Source: Acidithiobacillus ferrianus (GTDB taxonomy: Bacteria; Pseudomonadota; Gammaproteobacteria; Acidithiobacillales; Acidithiobacillaceae). From it: 64,000 bases of DNA. Shown here one piece after another: positions 38,847 to 46,666 of this stretch. The notes beneath the pieces are model-generated. The model did no database searches, was not told the DNA's origin, and saw only the letters and a program-made list of their open reading frames with translations. Within the stretch, counting starts at the first letter, position 1, and every line of letters starts with the position of its first letter. The stretch is taken from the NCBI RefSeq assembly GCF_010378095.1, contig NZ_WNJL01000035.1, forward strand, positions 248,001-312,000. The letters run 5' to 3'. A program made the translations under genes and the position numbers.

Positions 38847-39335
38847 TCAAATCCCCAATTCGGCGAGCAGGGCGTCTACTTCGTCTTGATCGACGCTGGG
38901 ATTGGCGTCTTCGCGCGCGTCCGTCCGTCCGGCGACGTTCGGGTTGGGTTCCAGGCCGATTTCGGCCAGGGTCAGACGAATGCGTTCTTCGACTGCCTGC
39001 AGGAGGGCGATGGCTTTTTTTAGCCGTTGACCGGCAAGATCTTGCCCCTGCTGGCTGGCCAGAATGGTGAGCAGGGCGCTGTCAATGCGTTCGAGCGCTG
39101 CGTCGATGAAGGTGTGGTCGGCGCTGCGAATGTCATTGACGGCATCCTGGGCACGCTCGACGGCGGAGAGCGTGGCCATGGTCTGCTCTTCGGTGAGGCG
39201 CAACGCTTCCTCCAATGGGTTTTGCGCATCGGAGAGATGCTCTTCCGCGGTATTGGCAATGCGTTTCAGACCCTCGCGGAGGAGTAGCTCGGCCTCGCTC
39301 AGCAGGCGCCCGGGATGGGGTGCGTGATCGTTCAC
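38847..39335 (-). CDS. cheZ: CheZ, CheY-P phosphatase
   Basis: This 162-residue protein is shorter than enterobacterial CheZ (about 214) but keeps both functional parts. The helical hairpin has the catalytic glutamine region [16 protein letters not shown], and the C-terminal CheY-binding peptide reads [14 protein letters not shown]. It dephosphorylates CheY-P to end the tumble signal. GTG 39335 overlaps the cheY stop (GTGA). The frame is open to 39569 inside cheY but homology begins at 39335. Confidence 0.92.
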   Translation of the reverse strand: MNDHAPHPGRLLSEAELLLREGLKRIANTAEEHLSDAQNPLEEALRLTEEQTMATLSAVERAQDAVNDIRSADHTFIDAALERIDSALLTILASQQGQDLAGQRLKKAIALLQAVEERIRLTLAEIGLEPNPNVAGRTDAREDANPSVDQDEVDALLAELGI

Positions 39336-39751
39336 AATAGGCCTCTCTGGGCGGCTTGCAGGCGCTTGAAAACGGCGTCGAGCTTTTCTCGAAGGGTGTC
39401 GGCGGTGAAAGGTTTGACGATATAGCCGTTTACTCCAGCCTGAGCCGCTTCCAGAATATTTTCCCGTTTGGCTTCCGCCGTGACCATGAGCACCGGGATA
39501 TGTTTGAGCTGCGCGTCCGCACGAATGGTGCGGAGCAGATCGATGCCCTGCATGTTGGGCATGTTCCAATCGGAGACGACAAAATCGAAAGGGCGACTGC
39601 GCAGTTTTTGTAGTGCCTGCACACCATCCTCGGCTTCATCGAAGTTAATGAAACCCAGTTCTCTCAGGAGGTTGCGTACAATCCGGCGCATGGTGGAGAA
39701 GTCGTCCACCACGAGAATGTGGATGCCTTTGTCGACCTGATCTATTCCCAT
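39332..39751 (-). CDS. cheY: CheY, chemotaxis response regulator
   Basis: This 139-residue single receiver domain has the acidic pair D16-D17, phosphorylation site D61 in [11 protein letters not shown]91 in MVTAEA and K113 in VKPF. The sequence WNMP with NLLRELGF is typical of motor-binding CheY. CheY-P binds FliM. The upstream AGGAGGAG is about 11 bases from ATG. It heads the leftward cheY-cheZ-cheA-mini-receptor-ODP group behind a sigma-54-like promoter. Confidence 0.96.
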   Translation of the reverse strand: MGIDQVDKGIHILVVDDFSTMRRIVRNLLRELGFINFDEAEDGVQALQKLRSRPFDFVVSDWNMPNMQGIDLLRTIRADAQLKHIPVLMVTAEAKRENILEAAQAGVNGYIVKPFTADTLREKLDAVFKRLQAAQRGLL

Positions 39752-39848
39752 ATGCTGCTGTTCTCCTCCTGAGTGCAGTCCGCCCTGTCCGACTGCCAGG
39801 GACCGATCATCCGCGATACGGACGTCGCCCCCTGTCGGTGATGCATTT

Positions 39849-39865
39849 AAGCAAACTCTATACCA
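39849..39865 (-). promoter_or_regulatory. Sigma-54-type promoter of the cheY operon
   Basis: Leftward, TGGTATAGAGTTTGCTT has GG and GC with exactly 10 bases between them and a good -12 element (TTTGCTT). The -24 half lacks CAC. It lies about 100 bases before cheY in a 201-base gap. No other feature is clear in that gap. Confidence 0.5.
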
Positions 39866-39952
39866 GCGAGGCCGGGGTGCCGGTCCAGCGCGGTCCTATT
39901 GAGGAGTACGGCACGAAAGCGGAAAAACTGAAGGGTGCCGCGGCCCGGACAA

Positions 39953-40612
39953 TTAGCGGGAGGGTGCCCAGAATTGCGGGTAGCCCCGATGCTTGGTGAG
40001 GTTGGCGATACGCCGAGTGACGGTGCTGGCTGCGGACCGGTTGGGCACGGGGCCTACCAAGACGCGGTACAGCGGGTTCTGGGGCAACGTGCCGATGCAG
40101 GCGCTAAACCCTTTGCCGTGGACCTGTGTCGCCAAAGCGGCCGCCATGCCGGTGCGCCCGAAGGCCCCCAATTGCACGTACCAGCCGGCGTCGCTGCAGG
40201 GGGTGCCCAGGGTGGGGGTAGTGGAAGCCGCTGGCATTTTGGGGATGGGTGGGGGGAGGAGGGATTTCTGGGCCGGAACCCGGGTGGATCGGGGGGCTGT
40301 GACAACCATCGCGGGCGCGGCCATCGGCTGGTTGCGGGGAGGGAGGGCCGCCACCTCTACCGGGGGGGAGACCGTGGAGACCGTTGGCATGCTTGCGGGT
40401 GCGGAAGAGTGTGCCACGGTGGGTTGCGGCAAGCTTAAAAAAGCGTTGGCTCCGCTGGAGTGAAGGGCCCTGAGGGTGCCTGTTTTGTGCCGTTCGGAAT
40501 GCTCCCAGTACATTTCTGCCGCGACCACGATCAACAGTATGAAGGCGATGGCCATGACGCGATTGAGGCGTTTCTGCTGTTTTTGCCAGCGGTCGATTTC
40601 GTTGGGTGTCAT
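39953..40612 (-). CDS. Membrane-anchored SPOR-domain protein
   Basis: This protein of about 219 residues has a short charged N-terminus, one membrane helix (about 19-36, AIAFILLIVVAAEMYW), a Pro/Ala-rich periplasmic linker (about 60-140) and a C-terminal SPOR domain (about 145-219) opening GWYVQLGAFGRTGMAAALA. SPOR domains bind denuded septal peptidoglycan glycans, as in FtsN. ATG 40612 has AGGAG upstream; ATG 40630, overlapping the motB stop as ATGA, is an alternative. It is co-transcribed with motB, which suggests a flagellar or cell-pole role. The exact function is unknown. Confidence 0.82.
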   Translation of the reverse strand: MTPNEIDRWQKQQKRLNRVMAIAFILLIVVAAEMYWEHSERHKTGTLRALHSSGANAFLSLPQPTVAHSSAPASMPTVSTVSPPVEVAALPPRNQPMAAPAMVVTAPRSTRVPAQKSLLPPPIPKMPAASTTPTLGTPCSDAGWYVQLGAFGRTGMAAALATQVHGKGFSACIGTLPQNPLYRVLVGPVPNRSAASTVTRRIANLTKHRGYPQFWAPSR

Positions 40613-40626
40613 TCTCGAATCACTCC

Positions 40627-41487
40627 TCATACCTGACCGCGCTGATTCAGGGCGCCCGCCATGATCGGGTCGGTTCCGGCGCTGCTCGGATGTTGCGGGG
40701 CGACCACCACGATGCTTACTCGTCGATTCATCACCAGTCCCTTCGCCGTATCATTGGGCGCCACCGGATGATACTTGCCATAGCCCGCCGCGACCAAATG
40801 CCGGGGATTCACGCCGTGCTGGACGAAGATTTCCACCACGGAAACAGCCCGCGCGGCGGACAACGCCCAATTGGAAGGAAACTGCGCGGTACGAATGGGC
40901 AAGTCGTTGGTAAATCCGGCCACCTGGATTTGATAGGGCACTTGACTTAACACTTGTGCGATGGCCCCCAGCGTGGCGGTGGCATTCGGGCTCAGTTGCG
41001 CCTGTGCCGAGTGAAACAGGATTTTGGCATTGAGGTCGATGACGACACCCAGATTGCTTCGGTGAATGGCGACACTGCCCTGTTCGATCAGCGGTCTAAG
41101 CAGCGTTTCCATCTGCGCTTCAATGCGCCGCATGGCGGTATCGGGATGCGATGGTGTTTGCGGGTCGTTTTTCGCGCGGGGAGAGACCCGGCCCTTTTGC
41201 ACATGAGGCACGGGGGTGGCGTCGGCGATTTTAGGCAGGGGTGGCAGTTTTATCGGTGTCTGGTTGAGGGGAGGGGGGGTGTCGGAACGGATGGGTACCG
41301 GTGACCAGGGTTGACCACTGAAGGCGGATACCAAGGTCTTCGACAGGACTTTGTACTTGCCTTCATTGACCGAGGAAATAGCGTACATCACCACGAAAAA
41401 AGCGAAGAGCAGGGTGATGAAGTCGGCATAGGAGACCAGCCAGCGTTCGTGATTGTCCCACTCTTCTGCTTTTTTGCGGCGTGCCAT
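40627..41487 (-). CDS. motD: MotB-family stator protein (MotD type)
   Basis: This 286-residue protein begins MARRKKAEEWDNHERWLVSY. One membrane helix carries the proton-carrying aspartate D22 (ADFITLLFAFFVVMYAISSVNEGKY), and after a Pro-rich linker comes an OmpA-type peptidoglycan-binding domain (about 140-270; VAGFTNDLPI...NWALSAARAVSVVEIF, AAGYGKYHPV). The HENHERWLVSYADF style is that of Pseudomonas MotD. No motA or motC is present beside it, which is unusual because the channel partner normally precedes it. Confidence 0.92.
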   Translation of the reverse strand: MARRKKAEEWDNHERWLVSYADFITLLFAFFVVMYAISSVNEGKYKVLSKTLVSAFSGQPWSPVPIRSDTPPPLNQTPIKLPPLPKIADATPVPHVQKGRVSPRAKNDPQTPSHPDTAMRRIEAQMETLLRPLIEQGSVAIHRSNLGVVIDLNAKILFHSAQAQLSPNATATLGAIAQVLSQVPYQIQVAGFTNDLPIRTAQFPSNWALSAARAVSVVEIFVQHGVNPRHLVAAGYGKYHPVAPNDTAKGLVMNRRVSIVVVAPQHPSSAGTDPIMAGALNQRGQV

Positions 41488-41556
41488 GGTGATCTCCCGT
41501 TGCCCATCTGCCCCGGGAAATAGTCGATTTTTCCGATCCTGCAGCGGTCCTGCCCG

Positions 41557-41571
41557 GCAAGGCGAAAACCG
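41557..41571 (-). promoter_or_regulatory. Possible sigma-54-type promoter of motD
   Basis: Leftward, CGGTTTTCGCCTTGC keeps GG-N10-GC and a -12 TTGC. The -24 half (GGTTT) is poor. It is about 70 bases before the motD start. Confidence 0.35.
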
Positions 41572-41593
41572 TGCCGTGAACCGCCACCAACGG

Positions 41594-41610
41594 CGGCATG
41601 AATCATGCTT
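41594..41610 (+). promoter_or_regulatory. Possible sigma-54-type promoter of the PilZ gene
   Basis: CGGCATGAATCATGCTT has GG and GC with 10 bases between, with GGCAT and ATGCT close to the consensus GGCAC-N5-TTGCT. It lies about 110 bases before the PilZ gene in the 232-base divergent gap with motD. Confidence 0.4.
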
Positions 41611-41719
41611 TTGGAGAGGTCATCCGCGGAAACGGATCGTCACGATCACCTCGGATCCGGCGGTCTTCCATCGAGATCGTCAAAAACTTGACGACACACA
41701 TGCGCAATGCGAGGACGAG

Positions 41720-42460
41720 ATGCGGTCAAATCAGAGCTTCCTGGATCAGTTGTTTGATGAAAAAAATCGGCAAACCGGGAAAGGGCAGATAGAGCGGGCC
41801 CTCACCGAACTGATCGGGGGGAAAGCGCTGACGGTGATGGTAGGGCGTAGTGGTGGCGTTTTGGCCGAGGCCGCACTTCTGCATGCCGAAACAGGCGCCG
41901 CCCTGATCCTCGATGAACTGATGCCGGAAGCAGAAAATGCCCGGCTGCTGTGCGGAGAGGATTTACTCCTGTGGAGCACGTCGATGCTGCCCCTGGGATT
42001 CCAAAGCACAGTGATCGAGAGACTACAGTGGCAGTGTTACGGCGCCGTGCGCATTCAATGGCCCGATGCGCTTTATCATCTGCAGCGGCGCGCCGCTCTG
42101 CGCGCCGTGCCCGCGGAGGCCGATGGGATGACGCTGTCCATTCACCGCCACGGTGCGCGCAATTGCGCCGGATTCTGTGTGGATATGGGCGCCGGCGGCA
42201 TGCGCGCACGCATCCAGGCACCCGGCGATTATCCGATGACCGCCGGCGAGATGCTGGCCGGTGTGCGGTTCACCTTTCAGGGCAGGGCGTACCGGGTGGA
42301 GGCGCAGGTCCGTTATGTGGAGCCGGTGCGTTACCCCCGGGGCATCGCCACGCAAGACATGGGCCTCAGCTTCGTGCGGGCTCCAGGCATGTTGCAGGAA
42401 CAGATCACCCAGTATGCCTTGCGCTGCGATCGTGAGCGCTTACGCAGCGCCCATCGCTAG
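41720..42460 (+). CDS. YcgR-like PilZ-domain c-di-GMP effector
   Basis: This 246-residue protein has a YcgR-type N-terminal beta domain (about 15-115) and a PilZ domain (about 118-235). The c-di-GMP motif appears as QRRAALRA (RRxxxR) and DMGAGGMRA, where the usual serine of D/NxSxxG is a glycine. YcgR binds the flagellar motor and slows it when c-di-GMP is high. Placement between motD and the flg genes supports this role. GAGG at 41711 lies 5 bases before ATG 41720. It is convergent with fliW, and the two coding ends overlap by about 20 bases. Confidence 0.82.
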   Translation: MRSNQSFLDQLFDEKNRQTGKGQIERALTELIGGKALTVMVGRSGGVLAEAALLHAETGAALILDELMPEAENARLLCGEDLLLWSTSMLPLGFQSTVIERLQWQCYGAVRIQWPDALYHLQRRAALRAVPAEADGMTLSIHRHGARNCAGFCVDMGAGGMRARIQAPGDYPMTAGEMLAGVRFTFQGRAYRVEAQVRYVEPVRYPRGIATQDMGLSFVRAPGMLQEQITQYALRCDRERLRSAHR

Positions 42461-42937
42461 AGCGCTGGCTACGGCATTCTGTCGGCTGAGTCCGAGGTGG
42501 ATGAGGGGTGCGTTCAGGGTTGCCGGGGGCGTTTTGGCGGTGGAAACATGCGCGGGGTTGGGTTCGGCATGTTCGACGATCCATTGACCGAATCGGCGCG
42601 TGCCGGGCAGGAAATACAGCGGAGCCAGGGCGTTGGCCTGTAAAGCCTCGTTGGCTTTTTGCGGCAGGATGACCATGACCATGCTGGTTCCATCCGTTTC
42701 CTGCGCCGCAAAGTGTGGGCGTTGCGGGTAGTGCAGGCCAAAATGGTCCGGTGCAACCAGCAGAAAGGCGATCAGCGGTTCCTCCAGGGATTGCAGCCAG
42801 AGGAAAGGGCCCTGTTCTTGAACATGAAGCAGTGCGAATCGTTGCAGTTCCGCGAAGCCCGGCAGGGGAGCGATGCAATGCCATATCTGCGCATCAGAAA
42901 CGGGCAGGAGTCCAAAGCGGGTGGAGTAGTCGGTCAT
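42440..42937 (-). CDS. fliW: FliW, flagellar assembly factor and CsrA antagonist
   Basis: This 165-residue protein matches FliW: PGFAELQRFALLHVQEQGPFLWLQSLEEPLIAFLLVAPDHF, then the LPQKA...ALAPLYF region. FliW binds both flagellin and CsrA. Free FliW sequesters CsrA and so releases flagellin translation. ATG 42937 overlaps the csrA stop (ATGA) and has AGGAAG 7 bases upstream. FliW is best known from Bacillus, epsilon- and spirochaetal lineages and is uncommon in gammaproteobacteria such as E. coli. Confidence 0.9.
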   Translation of the reverse strand: MTDYSTRFGLLPVSDAQIWHCIAPLPGFAELQRFALLHVQEQGPFLWLQSLEEPLIAFLLVAPDHFGLHYPQRPHFAAQETDGTSMVMVILPQKANEALQANALAPLYFLPGTRRFGQWIVEHAEPNPAHVSTAKTPPATLNAPLIHLGLSRQNAVASALAMGAA

Positions 42938-43200
42938 TTTTGCGCTTCCTGAATGGTGTCCGTGTCCTGGGTGGTTGGGTGATGAGACAGTAGCCACTGG
43001 TTGAATTGGGCGGGGGCCACGGCTTGGGCGGACTGGTTGGCCCGCCGAACGGATTCCAGTAACTCCTCCCGAAGGATGATCACGTCGTGGGCACTTTCTA
43101 TCCCCAGCCGTACCTGACCATCTTCGATACGGGTGACGACGATACGAATGTCGTCGCCGATGCAGATGGCCTGGCCGCGACGCCGGGTGAGTACGAGCAT
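42934..43200 (-). CDS. csrA: CsrA, carbon storage / translational regulator
   Basis: This 88-residue protein starts MLVLTRRRGQAICIGDDI and contains the RNA-binding beta1/beta5 edges (LTRR; VRLGIESAHDVIILREEL). It has a C-terminal extension of about 27 residues beyond the usual 61. CsrA binds GGA in hairpin loops and blocks ribosome access. It is translationally coupled to fliW and follows flgN by one base, so it belongs to the flgA-flgM-flgN group. A fitting CsrA site lies in the fliC leader of this window. Confidence 0.94.
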   Translation of the reverse strand: MLVLTRRRGQAICIGDDIRIVVTRIEDGQVRLGIESAHDVIILREELLESVRRANQSAQAVAPAQFNQWLLSHHPTTQDTDTIQEAQK

Positions 43201-43201
43201 C

Positions 43202-43603
43202 TCAGGCGCTGCCGATCAGGTGTCGCTGGGCGGAGTGCTGGGTGGTTCCGCCATCGGTGTAGAGGGGATCACTGGTCCCGAAGAGGATTTGCCAGGCGCC
43301 TCGATTGAAGCGCTCCAGAGCCCCGATGATTTGCCCATTTCGTTGATTATGCAGGATGATCCGCCCCAGCAGCGCCCGGCGTTGCGCTTGCAGTTCCAGG
43401 TGGGCGGCGGTGGAGGGCTGGGGGTGGCGACGGGTCTCGAGGGCGCTGATGCTTTGGTAGAGCCGCTCTTTTTCCGCGGCAATGGATTCCAGCGCCGTCA
43501 TGTCCCCGGATTGTAGGCAATGTTCCTCCTGATGCAGCAGTTGGAGCAAGGTCTCCAGCGCGCCGATTTGTTGCTGCAGCGCGGTGCTTGTCGGGCTCTC
43601 CAT
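43202..43603 (-). CDS. flgN: FlgN, export chaperone for hook-filament junction proteins
   Basis: This 133-residue helical protein has FlgN features: LETLLQLLHQEEHCLQSGDMTALESIAAEKERLYQSI, then LGRIILHNQRNGQIIGALERF, and a C-terminal DPLYTDGG motif. FlgN chaperones FlgK and FlgL to the flagellar export gate. It lies 3 bases after flgM and 1 base before csrA, a standard flgMN pair. Confidence 0.85.
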   Translation of the reverse strand: MESPTSTALQQQIGALETLLQLLHQEEHCLQSGDMTALESIAAEKERLYQSISALETRRHPQPSTAAHLELQAQRRALLGRIILHNQRNGQIIGALERFNRGAWQILFGTSDPLYTDGGTTQHSAQRHLIGSA

Positions 43604-43606
43604 GGA

Positions 43607-43939
43607 TCAGGCCTTTTTGTTGACGGCCAAGGGCAAGAACTGCTGCATGTCCTGGATGAGGCCTTGTCCGATGTGTGGCGGGGAGATTTGATAGGTGCCA
43701 TTGGCGAGGGCTGACTTGATGCTCTGCACGCGTCCGCTGTCCGCGGGCACGGAGGTCTGGGCGGCGAGCAGACTGCGAGCCGCGGGAGACAGCGTGACAT
43801 GGTCCTGTGCCACGGCCGGGCCTTTGGCGGGCTGCGTGGTGCCGACCCCGGAGACGGGCTGATTCGCTGTGACTGTCGAATCGGCGCTCGTCCGTACCTT
43901 CGTGCCGGGTACACCGGAATAGGGGTTAATCGGATTCAT
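43607..43939 (-). CDS. flgM: FlgM, anti-sigma-28 factor
   Basis: This 110-residue protein starts MNPINPYSG, has a Thr/Ser/Val-rich unstructured first half, and ends with the sigma-28-binding helices DHVTLSPAARSLLAA and GRVQSIKSALANGTYQISP. FlgM holds FliA inactive until it is exported through the finished hook. AAGGAG lies about 9-10 bases before ATG. An open frame extends to 44032 but is not FlgM-like. Confidence 0.93.
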   Translation of the reverse strand: MNPINPYSGVPGTKVRTSADSTVTANQPVSGVGTTQPAKGPAVAQDHVTLSPAARSLLAAQTSVPADSGRVQSIKSALANGTYQISPPHIGQGLIQDMQQFLPLAVNKKA

Positions 43940-43972
43940 GATGACAGATCTCCTTATTACGCTTAAATCCGT

Positions 43973-43999
43973 ATTACGGCACATTGAAGCAGGAACTGA
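43973..43999 (-). promoter_or_regulatory. Possible sigma-28 promoter of flgM
   Basis: Leftward, TCAG (43999-43996), 15 bases, then GCCGTAAT (43980-43973). The -10 matches GCCGATAA at 5 of 8 positions with ideal spacing. It sits in the 96-base gap between flgA and flgM, where a FliA promoter is common. Confidence 0.35.
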
Positions 44000-44035
44000 A
44001 GGCGAACACAAAAACTTTCGGGCACAGACCATTGT

Positions 44036-44773
44036 TCAGAAGGGCACCACCACGGCGCCTCTGGCCGTGACGGTACCCCGGATCACTCTGCCGGACTGCA
44101 GGTTGCGTACCAGAATGGCTTGTCCGGGCCGGCCATTTTCGAGGGCGTTGGCAATGGTGGCGATGCGAATGCCATCCCCCTCCGCGTATACAGTGACTTG
44201 TTCACCGGCATGCACCACTTCCGGCGCATTGAGCATGGAGGTGGTAATGGGTTGTCCCGCCAGTGTGCCAAAACGCAGAACCCGGCCGATCGCTTGCTGC
44301 GGACTACCCAGTGCGCCGCCGCTGAGGCTGTTCGTATCGCGCTGAACGACACTCAAATCCGCGGCGTCGAGCACCCTGCCGGCGCTCAGCGATCGCGCAG
44401 CGATCACGACGCTCTGGCTGATCGTGAGTCGTACCGGCAAGTAAAGCTTCCAGGGTGAGGGACCCGGGCAGTTTACCGTTACGGTTTGGTTGCCGTAGGG
44501 GTTGCCATAGCCAAAAAAGTCGAGTTGCAGGTGGTCGCATCCGGGGAAACGTAAACCGGGTGCCGGACCGTCCACGTGAATCCGGGCGTGGCTGACGTTG
44601 GCGGGGAGATGTGCGCGGACAAAATGCATGACGGCCGCATGAATGACCGCGGCGTTTTCCGCCGCGGCGCTCACCGGCAAGGAGCAGGCCAGTAGAAGCA
44701 GGCCGATGCAGGATAGCATCGCATGGTGTTTCCCGTATTTTGCCAGCCTGATCTCTTTCATCGTCGTGCTCAC
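44036..44773 (-). CDS. flgA: FlgA, flagellar P-ring assembly chaperone
   Basis: This 245-residue protein has a signal peptide (hydrophobic 19-36, ending VSAAA) and a C-terminal SAF domain (about 120-245). The motifs ITSMLNAPEVVHAGEQVTVYAEGDGIRIA and a terminal ARGAVVVPF are typical. FlgA helps FlgI polymerise into the P-ring in the periplasm. ATG 44773 could be replaced by an ATG at 44761. A sigma-54-type promoter lies about 38 bases upstream, back to back with that of flgB. Confidence 0.93.
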   Translation of the reverse strand: MSTTMKEIRLAKYGKHHAMLSCIGLLLLACSLPVSAAAENAAVIHAAVMHFVRAHLPANVSHARIHVDGPAPGLRFPGCDHLQLDFFGYGNPYGNQTVTVNCPGPSPWKLYLPVRLTISQSVVIAARSLSAGRVLDAADLSVVQRDTNSLSGGALGSPQQAIGRVLRFGTLAGQPITTSMLNAPEVVHAGEQVTVYAEGDGIRIATIANALENGRPGQAILVRNLQSGRVIRGTVTARGAVVVPF

Positions 44774-44808
44774 GTGCTGCCCGGTGGTTACCTGCGCCGT
44801 GGGCTATA

Positions 44809-44825
44809 AAGCAAATAACGCGCCA
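44809..44825 (-). promoter_or_regulatory. Sigma-54-type promoter of flgA
   Basis: Leftward, TGGCGCGTTATTTGCTT keeps GG-N10-GC and matches the consensus TGGCAC-N5-TTGCT with one mismatch. It lies about 38 bases before the flgA start. Confidence 0.75.
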
Positions 44826-45048
44826 TATACGGGGGGATGGAGTGGACACGTTTCGCCAGCCGCGCGGCAACCCGTTGCCGTGTCCGAAGAGTCGAGAGTC
44901 GAGCGGTACGGATTTCGGCAAAATCATGCCGTTGGGCCACGGCTGCGGAGACCCCGCGGTATGTTCGTGCCGGTTGCGCCGCGCCTGGATGACCCCGGAG
45001 AGGCCCTATGGGCTCCTCACGCGCGGGTGGGCTCTGGCATCGTCATTC

Positions 45049-45064
45049 AGGCACGTGTTTTGCT
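45049..45064 (+). promoter_or_regulatory. Sigma-54-type promoter of the flgB operon
   Basis: AGGCACGTGTTTTGCT gives GGCAC-N5-TTGCT exactly, with GG (45050) and GC (45062) ten bases apart. It lies 41 bases before flgB, leaving room for the GGAGAG ribosome site at 45091. Confidence 0.85.
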
Positions 45065-45104
45065 TTACTGGGCACGATGGTGGTCTTCATGGAGAGTTCC
45101 AACT

Positions 45105-45518
45105 ATGGGTGGTCTGCTGGATCAGGCATTCAATCCTCTCGCGGATGCTTTACGGGTCAGCGGTTATCGGCAGCAATTGCTGTCGGCCAACATTGCCAAC
45201 GCCGATACACCGAACTACAAGGCGGTGGATATTCCGTTCAGCAAAACCCTGAAAGCGATCCAGGCGGGCGATCAGGGGGGGTTGCCCATGCGCACGAATG
45301 ATGCGCGGCAATTGGGGGGGTCGCCTGCCAGCGTCGGCCTGGCGGCCTTTGTGCGTTATCAGCGCGGCAACCAGGTGGGCCTGGACGGCAACTCTGTGGA
45401 TATGAACCGCGAACAAGCCGGTTTTTTGCAGAATAGCGTCATGTATCAGGCCGATCTGACTTTTTTGAGCGGTGAGATCAAAACCCTGAACTCTGTCATC
45501 TCCGGCAACGTGATTTAA
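45105..45518 (+). CDS. flgB: FlgB, proximal rod protein
   Basis: This 137-residue protein starts [20 protein letters not shown] and contains the rod motif [19 protein letters not shown]. The C-terminal half matches FlgB ([26 protein letters not shown]). It builds the base of the flagellar rod. ATG 45105 follows GGAGAG by 8 bases. The frame is open to 44643 but has no rod homology there. It is the first gene of the flgBCDEFGHIJ operon. Confidence 0.96.
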   Translation: MGGLLDQAFNPLADALRVSGYRQQLLSANIANADTPNYKAVDIPFSKTLKAIQAGDQGGLPMRTNDARQLGGSPASVGLAAFVRYQRGNQVGLDGNSVDMNREQAGFLQNSVMYQADLTFLSGEIKTLNSVISGNVI

Positions 45519-45531
45519 GGAGCATTTCGAT

Positions 45532-45942
45532 ATGTCCATGTTTTCAGTGCTCGATGTCGCCAGTTCGGCGCTTACCGCACAGAGCTACCGGTTGAACGTG
45601 GTGGCGAGCAACCTGGCGAATGCCAATTCTGCGACGAGTTCGAGCGGGCAGCCCTATCGCGCCCGGGAAGTGGTGTTCGCGGCGCGACCTTTCTCCGGTA
45701 ACGCCGCGCCCGCCGGTGTCAGCGGGGTGCAGGTGGTGGGGGTGGTGACCAAGCCTGGGCCTTTCAAGAGGGTATATCAACCCGGCAATCCCCTTGCGGA
45801 TAAGGCGGGCTATGTGAAAATGCCGAATGTGAATCCGGTGGATGAGATGGTAAACATGATTTCGGCATCCCGTGCCTATCAGGCCAACGTCAATGTCATG
45901 AACACCACGAAAATGTTGCTGCAGAAAACACTCACCCTATAG
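45532..45942 (+). CDS. flgC: FlgC, proximal rod protein
   Basis: This 136-residue protein starts [21 protein letters not shown] with the rod motif [15 protein letters not shown]. It contains the FlgC-specific [21 protein letters not shown] and ends with the coiled-coil strip [22 protein letters not shown]. It pairs with FlgB in the rod. AAGGAGC precedes it, 13 bases after flgB. Confidence 0.97.
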   Translation: MSMFSVLDVASSALTAQSYRLNVVASNLANANSATSSSGQPYRAREVVFAARPFSGNAAPAGVSGVQVVGVVTKPGPFKRVYQPGNPLADKAGYVKMPNVNPVDEMVNMISASRAYQANVNVMNTTKMLLQKTLTL

Positions 45943-45952
45943 GAGTCTGATC

Positions 45953-46654
45953 ATGAGCGTCAATTCCCTGACATCCAGCGTCAATCCTTTTTACACTTCT
46001 CTGCTGAGCAGTACGGCGACCACCTCGGGTAGTGCGAGCAGTGGCGCCAGTGGGCTCGCCAGCGAGAATACGTTCTACAACCTGTTGGTTACCCAGTTGA
46101 CGAATCAGGACCCGCTCAACCCCATGAGCAACTCACAACTGTCGTCGCAACTGGCGCAATTCAGCGTTGCCAATGGGGTGCAGGCCATTCAGGGATCGCT
46201 CGGTGCGTTGATGGGGCAGATCAATCAGAATCAGGGATTGCAGGCGGCATCCCTCATCGGCCAGTCGGTTACGACCTCCGGTAATCAGTTGACGCTGAGT
46301 GGCGGCACTTCAACGGGCGCCTATGATCTCAGCAGCGGAGCCAGTGCTGTCGATGTCCTCGTGCAGGACGGTGCCGGGCAAACGCTAGCGGTGCTGCCCC
46401 AGGGACCACAGGTGGCGGGGATGCAGTATTTCAACTGGAATGGTACCGACGCCAGCGGCAATGCTTTGCCGGCCGGGACCTATCGATTTTCGGTGCAGGC
46501 GAGTGGACCTAACGGCCAGAGCGTGGGCAGCACGCCCTACAGGACGGGGGTTGTCAGCGGCGTCACTTTAGGCACCGCCGGTGCGGGGCCGACTCTGCAA
46601 CTGCAAGGTCAGCAAGGCCCGGTGCCATTCAGCGCGGTACAGAACATTCTTTAA
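45953..46654 (+). CDS. flgD: FlgD, hook-capping scaffold
   Basis: This 233-residue protein has a Ser/Thr-rich start and the conserved FLGD block FYNLLVTQLTNQDPLNPMSNSQL...QLAQFSVANGVQ (about 40-75). A FlgD Ig-like/Tudor C-terminal region follows (YFNWNGTDASGNALPAGTYRFSVQA). It caps the growing hook and guides FlgE subunits. A GGAGTC ribosome site precedes it, 10 bases after flgC. Confidence 0.96.
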   Translation: MSVNSLTSSVNPFYTSLLSSTATTSGSASSGASGLASENTFYNLLVTQLTNQDPLNPMSNSQLSSQLAQFSVANGVQAIQGSLGALMGQINQNQGLQAASLIGQSVTTSGNQLTLSGGTSTGAYDLSSGASAVDVLVQDGAGQTLAVLPQGPQVAGMQYFNWNGTDASGNALPAGTYRFSVQASGPNGQSVGSTPYRTGVVSGVTLGTAGAGPTLQLQGQQGPVPFSAVQNIL

Positions 46655-46666
46655 GGAGTCGGTGAT

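Larger units (their letters stand above)
44774..45104. other. 331-base divergent control region between flgA and flgB
   Basis: This gap holds two outward-facing sigma-54-type promoters, listed separately. Between them (about 44830-45045) I see a GTGTCC-type and several short inverted repeats, for example CGGCAACCCGTTGCCG at about 44867, but no coding region. An enhancer site for a FleQ/FlrC-type activator is likely here; I could not assign one. Confidence 0.7.
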
